A DNA stretch of 64,000 nt from an uncultured Gammaproteobacteria bacterium (lineage in GTDB: Bacteria > Pseudomonadota > Gammaproteobacteria > Pseudomonadales > Porticoccaceae): NCBI GenBank assembly GCA_913060555.1, contig CAJXRS010000002.1, positions 1 to 64,000 of the forward strand, given 5' to 3'. Shown here piece after piece: positions 54,849 through 63,858 of the stretch. Position numbers and translations under genes: made by a program. The first letter of the stretch is position 1. Each line of letters begins with the position of its first letter. The notes under the pieces are model-generated. The model had not been told where the DNA came from and ran no database searches. It saw only the letters and a program-made list of their open reading frames with translations.

Positions 54849-55796
54849 ATGACAATCAGCCTGGGCGTGATCATGGACCCGATCGCCACCATCACTCCCA
54901 AGAAAGACACCACCCTGGTGCTGTTACTGGCCGCGCAGGCGCGCGGTTGGCAGCTGTGGTACATGGAACAGTGCGATCTGGCGCTGGAGGGCTCTGTGCC
55001 GGTGGCGCGACAGCGGCCCTTGCGCGTGCGGGATTCGCTCACCGACTGGTTCGAACTCGGCGAGCCGGTAGAGCGGTCGCTGGCCGAACTGGACACTGTG
55101 CTGATGCGCAAGGATCCCCCCTTCGACAGCGAATATATCTACAGTACCTACTTGCTCGAAGAGGCCGAGCAACTGGGGGTGCTGGTGGTCAATCGGCCGG
55201 CCAGCCTGCGCGACTGCAATGAGAAGCTTTTTGCCACCCAATTTCCGCAGTGCACACCGCCCCTGCTGGTGAGCCGCGACCCGGCGCGGCTGCGTGCCTT
55301 CTATCACCGCCACCGGGACGTCATCTTCAAGCCGCTCGACGGCATGGGTGGTATCGGCATTTTTCGCGCCCGTGATCCGGAGCCCAACCTGAGCGTGATC
55401 ATCGAAACCCTGACCGGGCACGGCAGCACCACCATCATGGCGCAGCGTTACATTCCCGAGATCGTCGATGGCGACAAGCGCATCCTGGTGGTCGATGGCG
55501 AAGCCGTTCCGCACTGCCTGGCGCGGGTGCCTGAAGTGGGCGAGGTGCGCGGCAACCTGGCCGCCGGCGGCAATGGCATCGTGCGGCCGCTGTCGGAGCG
55601 CGATTGGTGGATCGTCGAACAGGTGACGCCGACCCTGCGCGAGCGCGGCCTGCTGTTCGTCGGCCTCGACGTGATCGGTGATTATCTGACCGAGATCAAT
55701 GTCACCAGCCCGACCTGTGCGCGCGAGATCGATCGCGAGCGGGACACCGACATCGGCGGCCGGTTGATGGCCGCGATCGAGCGGCGCCTGTCTTGA
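54849..55796 (+). CDS. gshB: Glutathione synthetase
   Basis: This 315-aa ATP-grasp enzyme joins gamma-glutamylcysteine and glycine. It shows LGVIMDPIATITPKKDTT, LMRKDPPFDSEYIYSTYLLE, the ATP-grasp FKPLDGMGGIGIFR, AQRYIPEIVDGDKRILVVDGE, GNLAAGG and LTEINVTSPT. The ATG at 54849 matches the family start. Glutathione also serves the FrmA formaldehyde pathway in this window. The stop overlaps the tonB start (TGATG). Confidence 0.97.
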   Translation: MTISLGVIMDPIATITPKKDTTLVLLLAAQARGWQLWYMEQCDLALEGSVPVARQRPLRVRDSLTDWFELGEPVERSLAELDTVLMRKDPPFDSEYIYSTYLLEEAEQLGVLVVNRPASLRDCNEKLFATQFPQCTPPLLVSRDPARLRAFYHRHRDVIFKPLDGMGGIGIFRARDPEPNLSVIIETLTGHGSTTIMAQRYIPEIVDGDKRILVVDGEAVPHCLARVPEVGEVRGNLAAGGNGIVRPLSERDWWIVEQVTPTLRERGLLFVGLDVIGDYLTEINVTSPTCAREIDRERDTDIGGRLMAAIERRLS

Positions 55797-56689
55797 TGAC
55801 CTCTGCGCCGCTGTTTCGGAAGACCTTCGAGAACCGGGACTCGGATCGATTGGGATTCGCGGCCCTACTGGCGCTCGCCGTCCACCTGATGCTGTTGTTC
55901 GGCATCGGCTTTTCCGCGATTTCCCGGCCGGAGGCGCCGGCTTCGCTGGCGGTGACCATCGCCGTCAATGTCGCCGATGAGGCCCCCGATGAGGCCGACT
56001 TTCTGGCCCAGAGCCATCAGCGGGGCGGCGGTCAGCATGCACAGCCGGCCGAACTCAGCAACGATCGCGAAGCGGACTTCAGCGATTCGAGGATCACGGA
56101 GGTGCGGCCGATAGCCGAGCCGGTACCCCTGCCGCCGCCAGCTCCGCAGGGGGTGGCCAGCGCTGTGGTGCTGGCCGACGCCGGTCCGCGCGTCCAGCGC
56201 CTGCCCCCTCCGGGAATGGACGCCAGCGCCAGCTTGCCGGAGGCCGCAGCGCCGGCTCCGCCCAGTGCGGAGGTCGCCAGTCTGCGCGCCAAGCTCGATC
56301 ATCTGCGCCGCGACTACAGCCGGACGCCCAAGGTATTGCGCGTGACCTCGGTGAATGCCAAGGCAGCGGAAACCGCGGTCTATCTGGACTACTGGGAGAG
56401 CCTGGTGGAACAGGTCGGCAATCGCCATTACCCGGAGGAGGCGCGTCGCAAGCACATTTTCGGCAGTCTGCGGCTGGCGGTAACCCTGCTGCCGGACGGT
56501 CGTGTGGACGGGGTCGAGGTACTGGAGAGTTCCGGCTATCGGGTGCTCGACCAGGCGGCGATACGCACCATTCGCCTGGCCGCGCCCTTCGCGCCCTTTG
56601 CCGATGAGCTCGCCGCGTGGGACCGGCTGGAGATCATCCGTACCTGGCAGTTCACGCCCGGTAACCGGCTGTACACCAGCACCGATTAG
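55796..56689 (+). CDS. tonB: TonB-family energy transducer
   Basis: This 297-aa protein has one N-terminal membrane helix (FAALLALAVHLMLLFGIGFSA, about 20-40) with the TonB-type His in LAVHLML. A Pro/Ala-rich periplasmic linker spans about 45-165. A C-terminal TonB domain has YWESLVEQVGNRHYPEEARRK and LAVTLLPDGRVDGVEVLESSGYRVLDQAAIRTI. It matches the TonB3-type gene next to gshB in Pseudomonas, which is linked to twitching. It might also power the TonB receptor at 30819, but no exbBD is here. Confidence 0.92.
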   Translation: MTSAPLFRKTFENRDSDRLGFAALLALAVHLMLLFGIGFSAISRPEAPASLAVTIAVNVADEAPDEADFLAQSHQRGGGQHAQPAELSNDREADFSDSRITEVRPIAEPVPLPPPAPQGVASAVVLADAGPRVQRLPPPGMDASASLPEAAAPAPPSAEVASLRAKLDHLRRDYSRTPKVLRVTSVNAKAAETAVYLDYWESLVEQVGNRHYPEEARRKHIFGSLRLAVTLLPDGRVDGVEVLESSGYRVLDQAAIRTIRLAAPFAPFADELAAWDRLEIIRTWQFTPGNRLYTSTD

Positions 56690-56841
56690 CGACACCTCCA
56701 AGGTGCGGCAGCGTCCGACCCGGTCCGGGGGGGCAATCCGCGCGCGGTCCCGCAAACGGGCATCACAGCGGGGTGGTCCAGGGTGCATGTGGCGGGTGTT
56801 GGGCCTTGTTTTGTCCCCGCCGCGCCTCAATACTGAGCTGC

Positions 56842-57432
56842 ATGGACAAATCTGACCAAGACAGCCAAGACAGCTTCATTTGCCTGGAGCACCATTTCCT
56901 CATTGCGATGCCCAGCTTGCGGGGATCCGAATTCGCCGACTCACTGATTTACCTCTGCAAGCACACCCCGGACGGCGCCATGGGCCTCAGGGTGAACCAT
57001 TGCCTCGATGTCACCATGCGCGAGCTGTTCCTGCACCTGCAGCTGCCCAGCGATGGCGCGGCCGCCGACCGCCTGCTGCTCGCCGGCGGGCCGGTGCGCA
57101 GCGAATGGGGGTTCGTGCTACACCCCTGTTCCGGTCGCCGGTGGCAGTCGACTTTGGATGTCGCTCCGGGAGTGGCCCTCACTGCGTCCCGGGACATCAT
57201 CGAGGCGCTGGCGACCGGTGACGACGCTCCGCAGCACAGCCTGGTGGCACTGGGTTATGCCGGTTGGGGGGCGGGACAGCTCGAGGAGGAGTTGCGCGAC
57301 AATGTCTGGCTTACGGTGGCCGCGGAGGCGGATCTGCTGTTCGACGTGCCCCTGGAGGACCGCGCGCGGTTGGTGGCGGCGCAGATCGGCGTCGATCTCG
57401 CCAAGCTGAGCGATTGTGTCGGGCACGCCTGA
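56842..57432 (+). CDS. algH: YqgE/AlgH family protein
   Basis: This 196-aa protein shows the family pattern: LEHHFLIAMPSLRGSEFADSLIYLCKHTPDGAMGLRVNH at the N terminus, then LLAGGPVRSEWGFVLHP, TASRDIIEALA and LVALGYAGWGAGQLEEELRDNVWL. AlgH affects alginate regulation in Pseudomonas; its biochemical role is not established. The ATG at 56842 fits the family. The gene overlaps ruvX by 17 nt. A 152-bp gap separates it from tonB and shows no clear gene. Confidence 0.95.
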   Translation: MDKSDQDSQDSFICLEHHFLIAMPSLRGSEFADSLIYLCKHTPDGAMGLRVNHCLDVTMRELFLHLQLPSDGAAADRLLLAGGPVRSEWGFVLHPCSGRRWQSTLDVAPGVALTASRDIIEALATGDDAPQHSLVALGYAGWGAGQLEEELRDNVWLTVAAEADLLFDVPLEDRARLVAAQIGVDLAKLSDCVGHA

Positions 57433-57856
57433 GCGTCCGCGCGGGGCGCTGTGCTTTGATTTCGGAACCCGCCAGATCGGCGTCGCCTACGGGCAGACGC
57501 TTTCCCGGACCGCGCGGCCGGTGGCCGTGCTGCGGGCCCGCGACGGCCAGCCGCGATGGGAGGAGGTGACGCTGTTGATCGCCGAGTGGTGCCCCGCGCT
57601 GCTGGTGGTTGGGCTGCCCCTCAACATGGATGGCAGCGAGAGTGATTTCTGCCGCCGCGCGCGCAAGTTTGCCCGTCGTCTGGAGGCGCGCACCGGTAGG
57701 CCGGCGACCATGGTCGACGAACGGTTGTCGACGGTCACTGCCAAGTGCGAGGCCGGGCCGCCCCGGGACTACCGCCGCCATCCGGTGGACGGCAGGGCAG
57801 CGGCGCTGATTCTCGAGACCTGGTTGTCCGAGCCGGAATCAGGTGTCGATCCCTGA
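57416..57856 (+). CDS. ruvX: Holliday junction resolvase-like RuvX (YqgF)
   Basis: This 146-aa RNase H-fold protein, thought to act in 16S rRNA 5-prime end maturation and recombination, shows CFDFGTRQIGVAYG (first catalytic Asp), VVGLPLNMDGSES, VDERLSTVTAKCEA (here TAK replaces the more common TEA) and HPVDGRAAALIL (last Asp). It starts at a GTG inside algH. The stop is in a 7-bp tandem repeat. Confidence 0.93.
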   Translation: MSGTPERPRGALCFDFGTRQIGVAYGQTLSRTARPVAVLRARDGQPRWEEVTLLIAEWCPALLVVGLPLNMDGSESDFCRRARKFARRLEARTGRPATMVDERLSTVTAKCEAGPPRDYRRHPVDGRAAALILETWLSEPESGVDP

Positions 57857-57887
57857 CCCCTGACCCCTGACCCCTGACCCCTGACCC
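57853..57887 (+). repeat. CTGACCC heptamer tandem repeat (5 copies) over ruvX stop
   Basis: Five perfect CTGACCC units run from 57853 to 57887. The TGA of the first unit is the ruvX stop codon. With a period of 7, the TGAs fall in all three frames. The array fills the gap before the convergent pilU stop at 57890. Confidence 0.92.
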
Positions 57888-57889
57888 AC

Positions 57890-59047
57890 TCAGCGCTGGA
57901 ACAGCCGCGTGCGCTCGGCATTCTCATCTTCCTTGAGGAACAGATCGTCCGCGGCGTTGGAGAGATAGCCGGGGTCGGTCTCCGATTGCAGCTTGATCAT
58001 GAGGCGGAGGTCGTTCTTCGAATCGGCCGCCGCCAGGGCGTCCTCGTAGTTGACCACGCCGTCGTTGTAGAGCCGGAACAGTGCCTGGTCGAAGGTCTGC
58101 ATGCCCAGCTCGGCGGAGCGGGTCATCAGCTCCTTGAGCTTGTGTACCTCGCCCTTGCGGATCAGGTCGGATGCCAACGGGGTGTTGATCAGAATCTCGA
58201 TTGCCGCCCGCCGGCCCGTGCCGTCGGCGGTGGCAATCAGCTGCTGGGCGATCATCGCGCGCAGGTTCAGGGAGAGATCCATCCACAGCTGCGGGTGGCG
58301 TTCGGCCGGAAAGAAGTGCTGGATGCGGTCGAGGGCCTGGTTGGCGTTGTTGGCGTGCAATGTGGTCAGCACCAGATGGCCGGTCTCGGCGAAGGTGATG
58401 GCGTGTTCCATGGTCTCCCGGGTGCGGATCTCGCCGATCAGGATGACGTCCGGGGCCTGCCGGAGGGTGTTCTTCAGGGCCACTTCGTAGGAGTCGGTAT
58501 CGATGCCCACCTCGCGCTGGGTGATGATGCAGCCCTCGTGCTGGTGTACGAATTCGATCGGATCCTCGATCGAAATGATGTGGCCATGGCTGTTGCGGTT
58601 GCGGTGTCCGACCATGGCAGCGAGGGAGGTGGACTTGCCGGTCCCGGTGGCGCCCACGAAGAAGATGATGCCGCGCTTGGTCATCACCAGTTCGTTGAGA
58701 ATGGGGGGCAGCAGCAGTTCCTCGGCCGTCGGTATCTGGGTTTCGATGCGCCGCAGGACCATGCCCGCGTCGTTGCGCTGGTAGAAGGCGCTGACCCGGA
58801 AGCGCGCAGCGCCGACCCGCTCGGAACTGATCGCGAAGTTGAGCTCGTGATGACGGCGGAATTCCTGGCGCTGTTGTTCGTCCATGATGCCTTCCACCAG
58901 TGCCAGGGCCTGATTCGCCGACAGCGGAACCTTGCCTACCGGCATGATCTGGCCGTTGATCTTCAGGCTGGGGGGAACGCCGCGGGTGACGAAGAGGTCG
59001 GACGCCTTCTTGTCCACCATGAGGTTCAGCAGGGTATCGAAGTCCAT
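57890..59047 (-). CDS. pilU: Type IV pilus retraction ATPase PilU
   Basis: This 385-aa PilT-like ATPase shows Walker A GATGTGKSTSLAAMVG, the Asp box IISIEDPIEFVHQHEGCIITQREVG, Walker B ILIGEIRTRETMEH and the His box ETGHLVLTTLHANNANQALDRI. It adds force to PilT-driven retraction. It lies downstream of pilT by 72 nt. The C-terminal 30 residues after KLQSETDPGYL are typical of PilU. Confidence 0.95.
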   Translation of the reverse strand: MDFDTLLNLMVDKKASDLFVTRGVPPSLKINGQIMPVGKVPLSANQALALVEGIMDEQQRQEFRRHHELNFAISSERVGAARFRVSAFYQRNDAGMVLRRIETQIPTAEELLLPPILNELVMTKRGIIFFVGATGTGKSTSLAAMVGHRNRNSHGHIISIEDPIEFVHQHEGCIITQREVGIDTDSYEVALKNTLRQAPDVILIGEIRTRETMEHAITFAETGHLVLTTLHANNANQALDRIQHFFPAERHPQLWMDLSLNLRAMIAQQLIATADGTGRRAAIEILINTPLASDLIRKGEVHKLKELMTRSAELGMQTFDQALFRLYNDGVVNYEDALAAADSKNDLRLMIKLQSETDPGYLSNAADDLFLKEDENAERTRLFQR

Positions 59048-59119
59048 CTTGTCTTCCTCCCTCGTCGGGGGTCTGATGACCAGTGCGCTCCGGCGGGCTG
59101 CCGCGCAGTGGGGCGCGGG

Positions 59120-60157
59120 TTAGGTGAAATCCTCGGGAATCTTGGCCTTCTCGCGCGCCGCCTCCTTGGTGATGATCTTCTGCTGGACCAGCCGGCGCAG
59201 GCATTGGTCCATGGTCTGCATGCCGTGGTTGGCCCCGGTCTGAATCGCCGAGTACATCTGTGCCACCTTGTCCTCGCGGATCAGGTTGCGGATCGCCGCG
59301 GTGCCGATCATCACTTCGTTGGCTGCGATCCGACCGCCGCCGATCCGCTTGATCAGGGTCTGGGAAATGACCGCCTGCAGGGACTCGGAGAGCATGGAGC
59401 GCACCATGGCCTTCTCGGCTGCGGGAAACACGTCGACCACCCGGTCGATGGTCTTGGCCGCCGAGGTGGTATGCAGGGTGCCGAATACCAGGTGCCCGGT
59501 TTCCGCGGCGGTGAGCGCCAGGCGGATGGTCTCCAGGTCACGCATCTCGCCTACCAGGATGATGTCCGGGTCCTCCCGCAATGCCGAGCGCAGGGCCTCG
59601 TTGAAGCCGTGGGTATCCTTGTGCACCTCGCGCTGATTGACCAGGCACTTCTTGCTCTCGTGCACGAATTCGATGGGATCTTCGATGGTGAGAATATGCT
59701 GGTAGCGGTTCTCGTTGACGTAATCGATCATTGCCGCCAAGGTGGTGCTCTTGCCGGAACCCGTGGGCCCGGTCACCAGCACCAGGCCGCGTGGATACAT
59801 GGAGACATCGCGAAAAATCTGCCCGAAGCCGAGATCTTCTAGCGTCAGCACGCGTGAGGGGATGGTGCGGAATACCCCGCCGGCACCGCGGTTCTGGTTG
59901 AAGGCGTTGACCCGAAAGCGCGCCACCCCCGGCACCTCGAACGAGAAGTCGGTTTCCAGGAACTCCTCGTAGTCGCGCCGCTGCTTGTCGTTCATAATTT
60001 CATAGATGAGCGCGTGGACCTGCTTGTGCTCCATGGGCGGCAGATTGATGCGGCGGACGTCGCCATCGATGCGGATCATCGGCGGCAGCCCCGCCGACAG
60101 GTGCAGGTCGGAGGCTCCTTGCTTGACGCTGAACGCCAGTAGTTCTGTGATATCCAT
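59120..60157 (-). CDS. pilT: Type IV pilus retraction ATPase PilT
   Basis: This 345-aa hexameric ATPase depolymerises pili for twitching and DNA uptake. It shows Walker A TGPTGSGKSTTLAAMIDYV, the Asp box LTIEDPIEFVHESKKCLVNQREV, Walker B ILVGEMRDLETIRLAL, the His box TGHLVFGTLHTTSAAKTIDRVVDVFP and the retraction motif AIRNLIRE. It is divergent from yggS with only a 45-bp gap, so its promoter probably overlaps the yggS 5-prime end. Confidence 0.97.
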   Translation of the reverse strand: MDITELLAFSVKQGASDLHLSAGLPPMIRIDGDVRRINLPPMEHKQVHALIYEIMNDKQRRDYEEFLETDFSFEVPGVARFRVNAFNQNRGAGGVFRTIPSRVLTLEDLGFGQIFRDVSMYPRGLVLVTGPTGSGKSTTLAAMIDYVNENRYQHILTIEDPIEFVHESKKCLVNQREVHKDTHGFNEALRSALREDPDIILVGEMRDLETIRLALTAAETGHLVFGTLHTTSAAKTIDRVVDVFPAAEKAMVRSMLSESLQAVISQTLIKRIGGGRIAANEVMIGTAAIRNLIREDKVAQMYSAIQTGANHGMQTMDQCLRRLVQQKIITKEAAREKAKIPEDFT

Positions 60158-60202
60158 TTTCAGTCCTGTGGTTTCCCGGCCCAGCCGTTACCGAGGGGCT
60201 GG

Positions 60203-60907
60203 GTGGCCCAGTATATGAGCAAAATCGCGGCAAACATAAGCGGTGTGCGCGCTGAAATCCAGCGCGCGGCAGCGGCCGCGGGCCGAAATGCCAACGACAT
60301 CATGTTACTGGCGGTCAGCAAGGGGCAGCCGGTGGATGCGGTGGCCGAGGCCCGGGATGCCGGGTTGCGCGATTTCGGCGAGAGCTACCTGCAGGAAGCA
60401 CTGGGCAAGATTGCAGCGCTGTGCGAAGAGCCGCTGTGCTGGCATTTCCTGGGCCCGGTGCAGTCCAACAAGACCCGTGGGATCGCCGAGCACTTCAGTT
60501 GGTTGCACAGCCTTGACCGTCTGGCCATCGCCGAACGGCTGTCCCGCCAGCGCCCCGCCGATCGGCCGCCGCTGCAGGTCTGTCTGCAGGTCAATGTCGA
60601 TGGCGAGGCGAGCAAATCCGGGGTTGCTCCAGAGGCACTGAAGGATCTGGCGCTGGCGGTGTCGGTGCTGCCGCGCCTGCGGTTGCGCGGGTTGATGGCC
60701 ATTCCCCGCCCGCGCAGCGGCCAGCCGGCACAGCGCCGCCCGTTTCGCGAGCTCGCCGCCCTGCTGGCGGATCTGCGTCGGGCGTCGCCCCGTCTGGCCG
60801 GATTGGATACACTGTCGATGGGCATGTCCGCGGACCTGGAGGCCGCGGTACTGGAGGGGTCTACCCTGGTTCGTGTCGGGGCGGCGATCTTCGGGCCGCG
60901 TCTGTAG
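60203..60907 (+). CDS. yggS: PLP-binding homeostasis protein YggS
   Basis: This 234-aa alanine-racemase-fold protein buffers pyridoxal phosphate. It shows the PLP Lys in LLAVSKGQPVDAV, DFGESYLQEALGK, CWHFLGPVQSNKTR, VCLQVNVDGEASKSGV, LRGLMAIP, LSMGMSADLEAAV and VRVGAAIFGPR. I chose the GTG at 60203, preceded by GAGGGG at good spacing; an ATG at 60215 (MSKIAANI) is the alternative. proC follows after 20 nt. Confidence 0.94.
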   Translation: MAQYMSKIAANISGVRAEIQRAAAAAGRNANDIMLLAVSKGQPVDAVAEARDAGLRDFGESYLQEALGKIAALCEEPLCWHFLGPVQSNKTRGIAEHFSWLHSLDRLAIAERLSRQRPADRPPLQVCLQVNVDGEASKSGVAPEALKDLALAVSVLPRLRLRGLMAIPRPRSGQPAQRRPFRELAALLADLRRASPRLAGLDTLSMGMSADLEAAVLEGSTLVRVGAAIFGPRL

Positions 60908-60927
60908 AGTTCGCGCCGGGAGCTGGG

Positions 60928-61758
60928 GTGCACTACGGAAAACTGACTTTCATCGGTGGCGGCAACATGGCCGCCAGCCTGATCGGTGGGCTGATCGCAC
61001 AGGGCTATCCGGCCGCGCGAATCACCGCCTGCGATCCTTCCGCGGAGGCTCGCCAGCGGCTGCTGGCGGAGTTTGGTATCCAGACCTCCGACGACAATGC
61101 ACGCTCGGCGGCGGCCGCGGAGATCCTGGTGCTGGCGGTCAAGCCGCAGGCCATGGCCGACGTGGCGCGCGGCTTGGTGCCGGCGCTCGGGCAGCGGCCG
61201 CTGGTCATCTCGATCGCCGCCGGAATTCCGCTGGCGGCGCTCAACCGTTGGTTGGGTGGGGGTGTTCCCCTGGTGCGATGCATGCCCAACACCCCGGCGC
61301 TGGTGCGCGCCGGCATTACCGGTCTGTACGCGGACCCCGGGGTTGACCCGGCCCAGCGTCAGGTCGCCGAGCGGATCCTGGCTGCGGCGGGAGCGACCCT
61401 CTGGGTCGCGGAGGAGGCGGACCTCGATGCGGTCACCGCCGTTTCCGGCAGTGGTCCGGCGTACTTCTTTCTGGTGATGGAGGTGATGATGGCGGCGGCG
61501 GAACGCCTGGGTCTGCAGCCCGAGGTGGCGCGTGAGTTGACCCTGCATACTGCCCTGGGTGCAGCGCGCATGACCATAGAGAGCGACGTCGGCGTCGCCG
61601 AGTTGCGCCGGCGGGTCACCTCGCCCGGCGGCACCACGGAGGCGGCGATCCGGGTGCTCGAGTCCGGCGAGCTGGAGCGCCTCTTCGCCGCGGCGATTTT
61701 CGCCGCCCGCGACCGCGCCGCGGAAATGGGCGCGGCCCTGGGCGGGCCGACGCCGTGA
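60928..61758 (+). CDS. proC: Pyrroline-5-carboxylate reductase
   Basis: This 276-aa enzyme catalyses the last step of proline synthesis with NAD(P)H. It shows LTFIGGGNMAASLIGGLIAQG, LAVKPQAMADVARGL, SIAAGIPLAALNRWL, RCMPNTPALVRAGITGLY, VTAVSGSGPAYFFLVME and the C-terminal VTSPGGTTEAAIRVLESGEL. It starts at a GTG. Its stop overlaps the yggT start. Confidence 0.97.
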   Translation: MHYGKLTFIGGGNMAASLIGGLIAQGYPAARITACDPSAEARQRLLAEFGIQTSDDNARSAAAAEILVLAVKPQAMADVARGLVPALGQRPLVISIAAGIPLAALNRWLGGGVPLVRCMPNTPALVRAGITGLYADPGVDPAQRQVAERILAAAGATLWVAEEADLDAVTAVSGSGPAYFFLVMEVMMAAAERLGLQPEVARELTLHTALGAARMTIESDVGVAELRRRVTSPGGTTEAAIRVLESGELERLFAAAIFAARDRAAEMGAALGGPTP

Positions 61759-62339
61759 TGACGCTGCTGCAATTGGCGGTGTACGGGATCCAGTTCGGGT
61801 TCGGCCTGCTGGTATTTCTGTTTCTGTTGCGCTTCCTGCTCCAGCTGGCCCGGGCGCACTTCCATAACCCGATCTCGCAAACCATCTACCGGGCCACCCG
61901 GGTTCCGGTCGAGGCGCTCGCCAGGGTGGCGCCCTCCATGGGCCGTTTCAATACCGCGAGCCTGTTATTGGCCCTGTGCTGTGAATGGCTCGCCATCGCC
62001 GCCACCCTGACGCTGGCCGGGGTAGAGTTGCCGGGGGTGCGTCTGCTGATCTGGGGCGCGCTGGGTGCCGCGGCCCTGGTGGTCAATTTTTACTTCTACG
62101 GCATTTTCGTGCTGGTCATTCTCAGCTGGATCGCGCCCCACACCGGCCATCCGGCGGCGGCCCTCCTGGCCCAGTTGGTGGAGCCGGTGATGGCGCCGGC
62201 TCGCCGCCTGCTGCCGCCGCTCGGCGGTCTCGATCTCTCGCCCATGCTGGTGCTGTTCGCGCTCGGGGGGCTGCGCATTCTGCTGCGCAATCTGGCCGTC
62301 GGTAGCGGACTGATCGGCGGCGCGGTGCCGGGCCTTTGA
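61758..62339 (+). CDS. yggT: YggT family membrane protein
   Basis: This 193-aa protein has two YggT repeats of two hydrophobic helices each: FGLLVFLFLLRFLLQLARAHFHNPISQTIY with VAPSMGRFNTASLLLALCCEWLAI, then FYFYGIFVLVILSWIAPHTGHPAAALLAQLVEPVMAPARRLLPPLGGLDLSP. The N-P-I-x-Q/P-F-like turns between helices are typical. It may affect osmotic or K+ homeostasis or cell division. The ATG overlaps the proC TGA. Confidence 0.93.
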   Translation: MTLLQLAVYGIQFGFGLLVFLFLLRFLLQLARAHFHNPISQTIYRATRVPVEALARVAPSMGRFNTASLLLALCCEWLAIAATLTLAGVELPGVRLLIWGALGAAALVVNFYFYGIFVLVILSWIAPHTGHPAAALLAQLVEPVMAPARRLLPPLGGLDLSPMLVLFALGGLRILLRNLAVGSGLIGGAVPGL

Positions 62340-62644
62340 ACGATCCCGACGACGCCGCTCCGTACCGCTGGCGCGGCGACGCCCTGGTGTTGCACTGCCG
62401 GGTGCAGACTAATGCCCGACACGACGGCTTTGCCGGTCTGCGCGGCGCGCGCTTGAAGCTCTGTCTGGCGGCGCCGCCGGTTGAAGGCAAGGCCAATGCG
62501 CGGGCTATCGCCTTCCTGGCGAAGGCTTTCCGAGTGCCCAGATCGCGCGTCCAGCTGGTGCGCGGTGCCGGCAGCAGCGACAAGGTCTTCGTGATCTCGG
62601 CGCCTGCGGTCATGCCCGACGCAGTGGCCGCGGCCGGGTGCTGA
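62336..62644 (+). CDS. yggU: DUF167 family protein YggU
   Basis: This 102-aa protein shows the DUF167 core: [65 protein letters not shown]. It starts at a TTG overlapping the yggT stop (TTGA). The function is unknown, and the position after yggT is conserved in many gammaproteobacteria. Confidence 0.9.
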   Translation: MNDPDDAAPYRWRGDALVLHCRVQTNARHDGFAGLRGARLKLCLAAPPVEGKANARAIAFLAKAFRVPRSRVQLVRGAGSSDKVFVISAPAVMPDAVAAAGC

Positions 62645-62672
62645 AACGGACGGCTTGCCCAGGCGAGGCCAG

Positions 62673-62701
62673 CTCTTTAGACTCTCGCCGGTCAAAGAGT
62701 C
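62673..62701 (+). promoter_or_regulatory. Two mutually exclusive small stems before metX
   Basis: CTCTTT (62673-62678) can pair with AAAGAG (62694-62699). Alternatively GACTCT (62680-62685) can pair with AGAGTC (62696-62701). The two use overlapping right arms, so only one can form at a time. They lie 8-9 nt before the metX ATG and could affect its ribosome access. There is no match to a SAM riboswitch that I recognise. Confidence 0.3.
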
Positions 62702-62709
62702 CAGTTTCC

Positions 62710-63858
62710 ATGCCAGACAGCTTTCCACCGGGTTCCGCCGGTCTGGTCGTCCCCGAAGTCCACCGTTTCGATTCGCCTCTCGAGCTCAGCTGCGGCCGTT
62801 CCCTGCCGGCGTTCGAGTTGGTGGTGGAGACCTATGGCGAGCTCAATGCGGCGCGCAGCAACGCCGTGTTGATCTGCCATGCGCTCAGCGGCCATCACCA
62901 CGCGGCGGGCTTTCATGGTTCCGAGGACGCCCGGCCCGGGTGGTGGGACCACTATATCGGTCCCGGTAAGCCGATCGACACCGAGACTTTCTATGTGGTG
63001 TGTCTCAATAATATCGGCGGCTGCCACGGCAGCACTGGGCCGCGGAGCCTGAACCCGGAAACCGGCAGGCCCTGGGGCAAGCATTTTCCGCCGCTGCGGG
63101 TTCGTGACTGGGTGAAGTCTCAGGCATTGCTCGCCGATCGCCTGGGTATCGAGCAGTGGGCCGCGGTGGTCGGCGGCAGCCTGGGCGGCATGAACGCCAT
63201 GCGCTGGGCGGTGGAGCACCCGGAGCGGGTGCGCCATTGCCTGGTGATCGCCTCGGCGATGAAGTTGACCGCGCAGAATATTGCTTTCAACGAGATTGCC
63301 CGGCGCGCGATCCGCTCGGATCCGGATTTCCGCGACGGCGATTTCGCCGAGCAGGGGGTGGTGCCCCGCAATGGCCTGGCACTGGCGCGCATGGTTGGGC
63401 ATGTCACCTATCTGTCCGATGCACTGATGGGGCTGCGCTTCGGGCGCGAACTGCGTTCCGGCTCGCTGCAGCGCGGCTTCGAGGCGCCGGTGCAGTTCGC
63501 GGTAGAGAGCTACCTGCACCACCAGGGCGAAAAGTTCGCGGAAGACTTTGACGCCAACACCTACATCCTGATTACCAAGATGTTGGATTACTTCGATTTC
63601 GCCCGAGACTATGGCGATGATCCGGTGCGCGCCTTTTCCCGCGCCCAGGCCCGCTTCCTGGTGGTCGCCTTTTCCAGCGACTGGCGGTTCGCACCGGAGC
63701 GATCCCGGGAGATCGTCCGGGCGCTGGTGGCAGCCAATCGAGACGTCAGCCATGCCTGTATCGAATCGGATATGGGGCATGATGCCTTTCTCTTGCCCAA
63801 TTCCCGTTATGAGGCCTTGTTCCGCGCCTATATGGGACGGGTGGCGGGGACTTGCTGA
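62710..63858 (+). CDS. metX: Homoserine O-acyltransferase MetX
   Basis: This 382-aa alpha/beta-hydrolase-fold enzyme acylates homoserine in methionine synthesis. It shows [30 protein letters not shown], the catalytic Ser in [22 protein letters not shown], Asp in [16 protein letters not shown] and His in [11 protein letters not shown]. Many proteobacterial MetX with metW adjacent use succinyl-CoA; the donor is not decided here. The ATG at 62710 follows the small stems. The stop overlaps the metW ATG by one base. Confidence 0.94.
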   Translation: MPDSFPPGSAGLVVPEVHRFDSPLELSCGRSLPAFELVVETYGELNAARSNAVLICHALSGHHHAAGFHGSEDARPGWWDHYIGPGKPIDTETFYVVCLNNIGGCHGSTGPRSLNPETGRPWGKHFPPLRVRDWVKSQALLADRLGIEQWAAVVGGSLGGMNAMRWAVEHPERVRHCLVIASAMKLTAQNIAFNEIARRAIRSDPDFRDGDFAEQGVVPRNGLALARMVGHVTYLSDALMGLRFGRELRSGSLQRGFEAPVQFAVESYLHHQGEKFAEDFDANTYILITKMLDYFDFARDYGDDPVRAFSRAQARFLVVAFSSDWRFAPERSREIVRALVAANRDVSHACIESDMGHDAFLLPNSRYEALFRAYMGRVAGTC

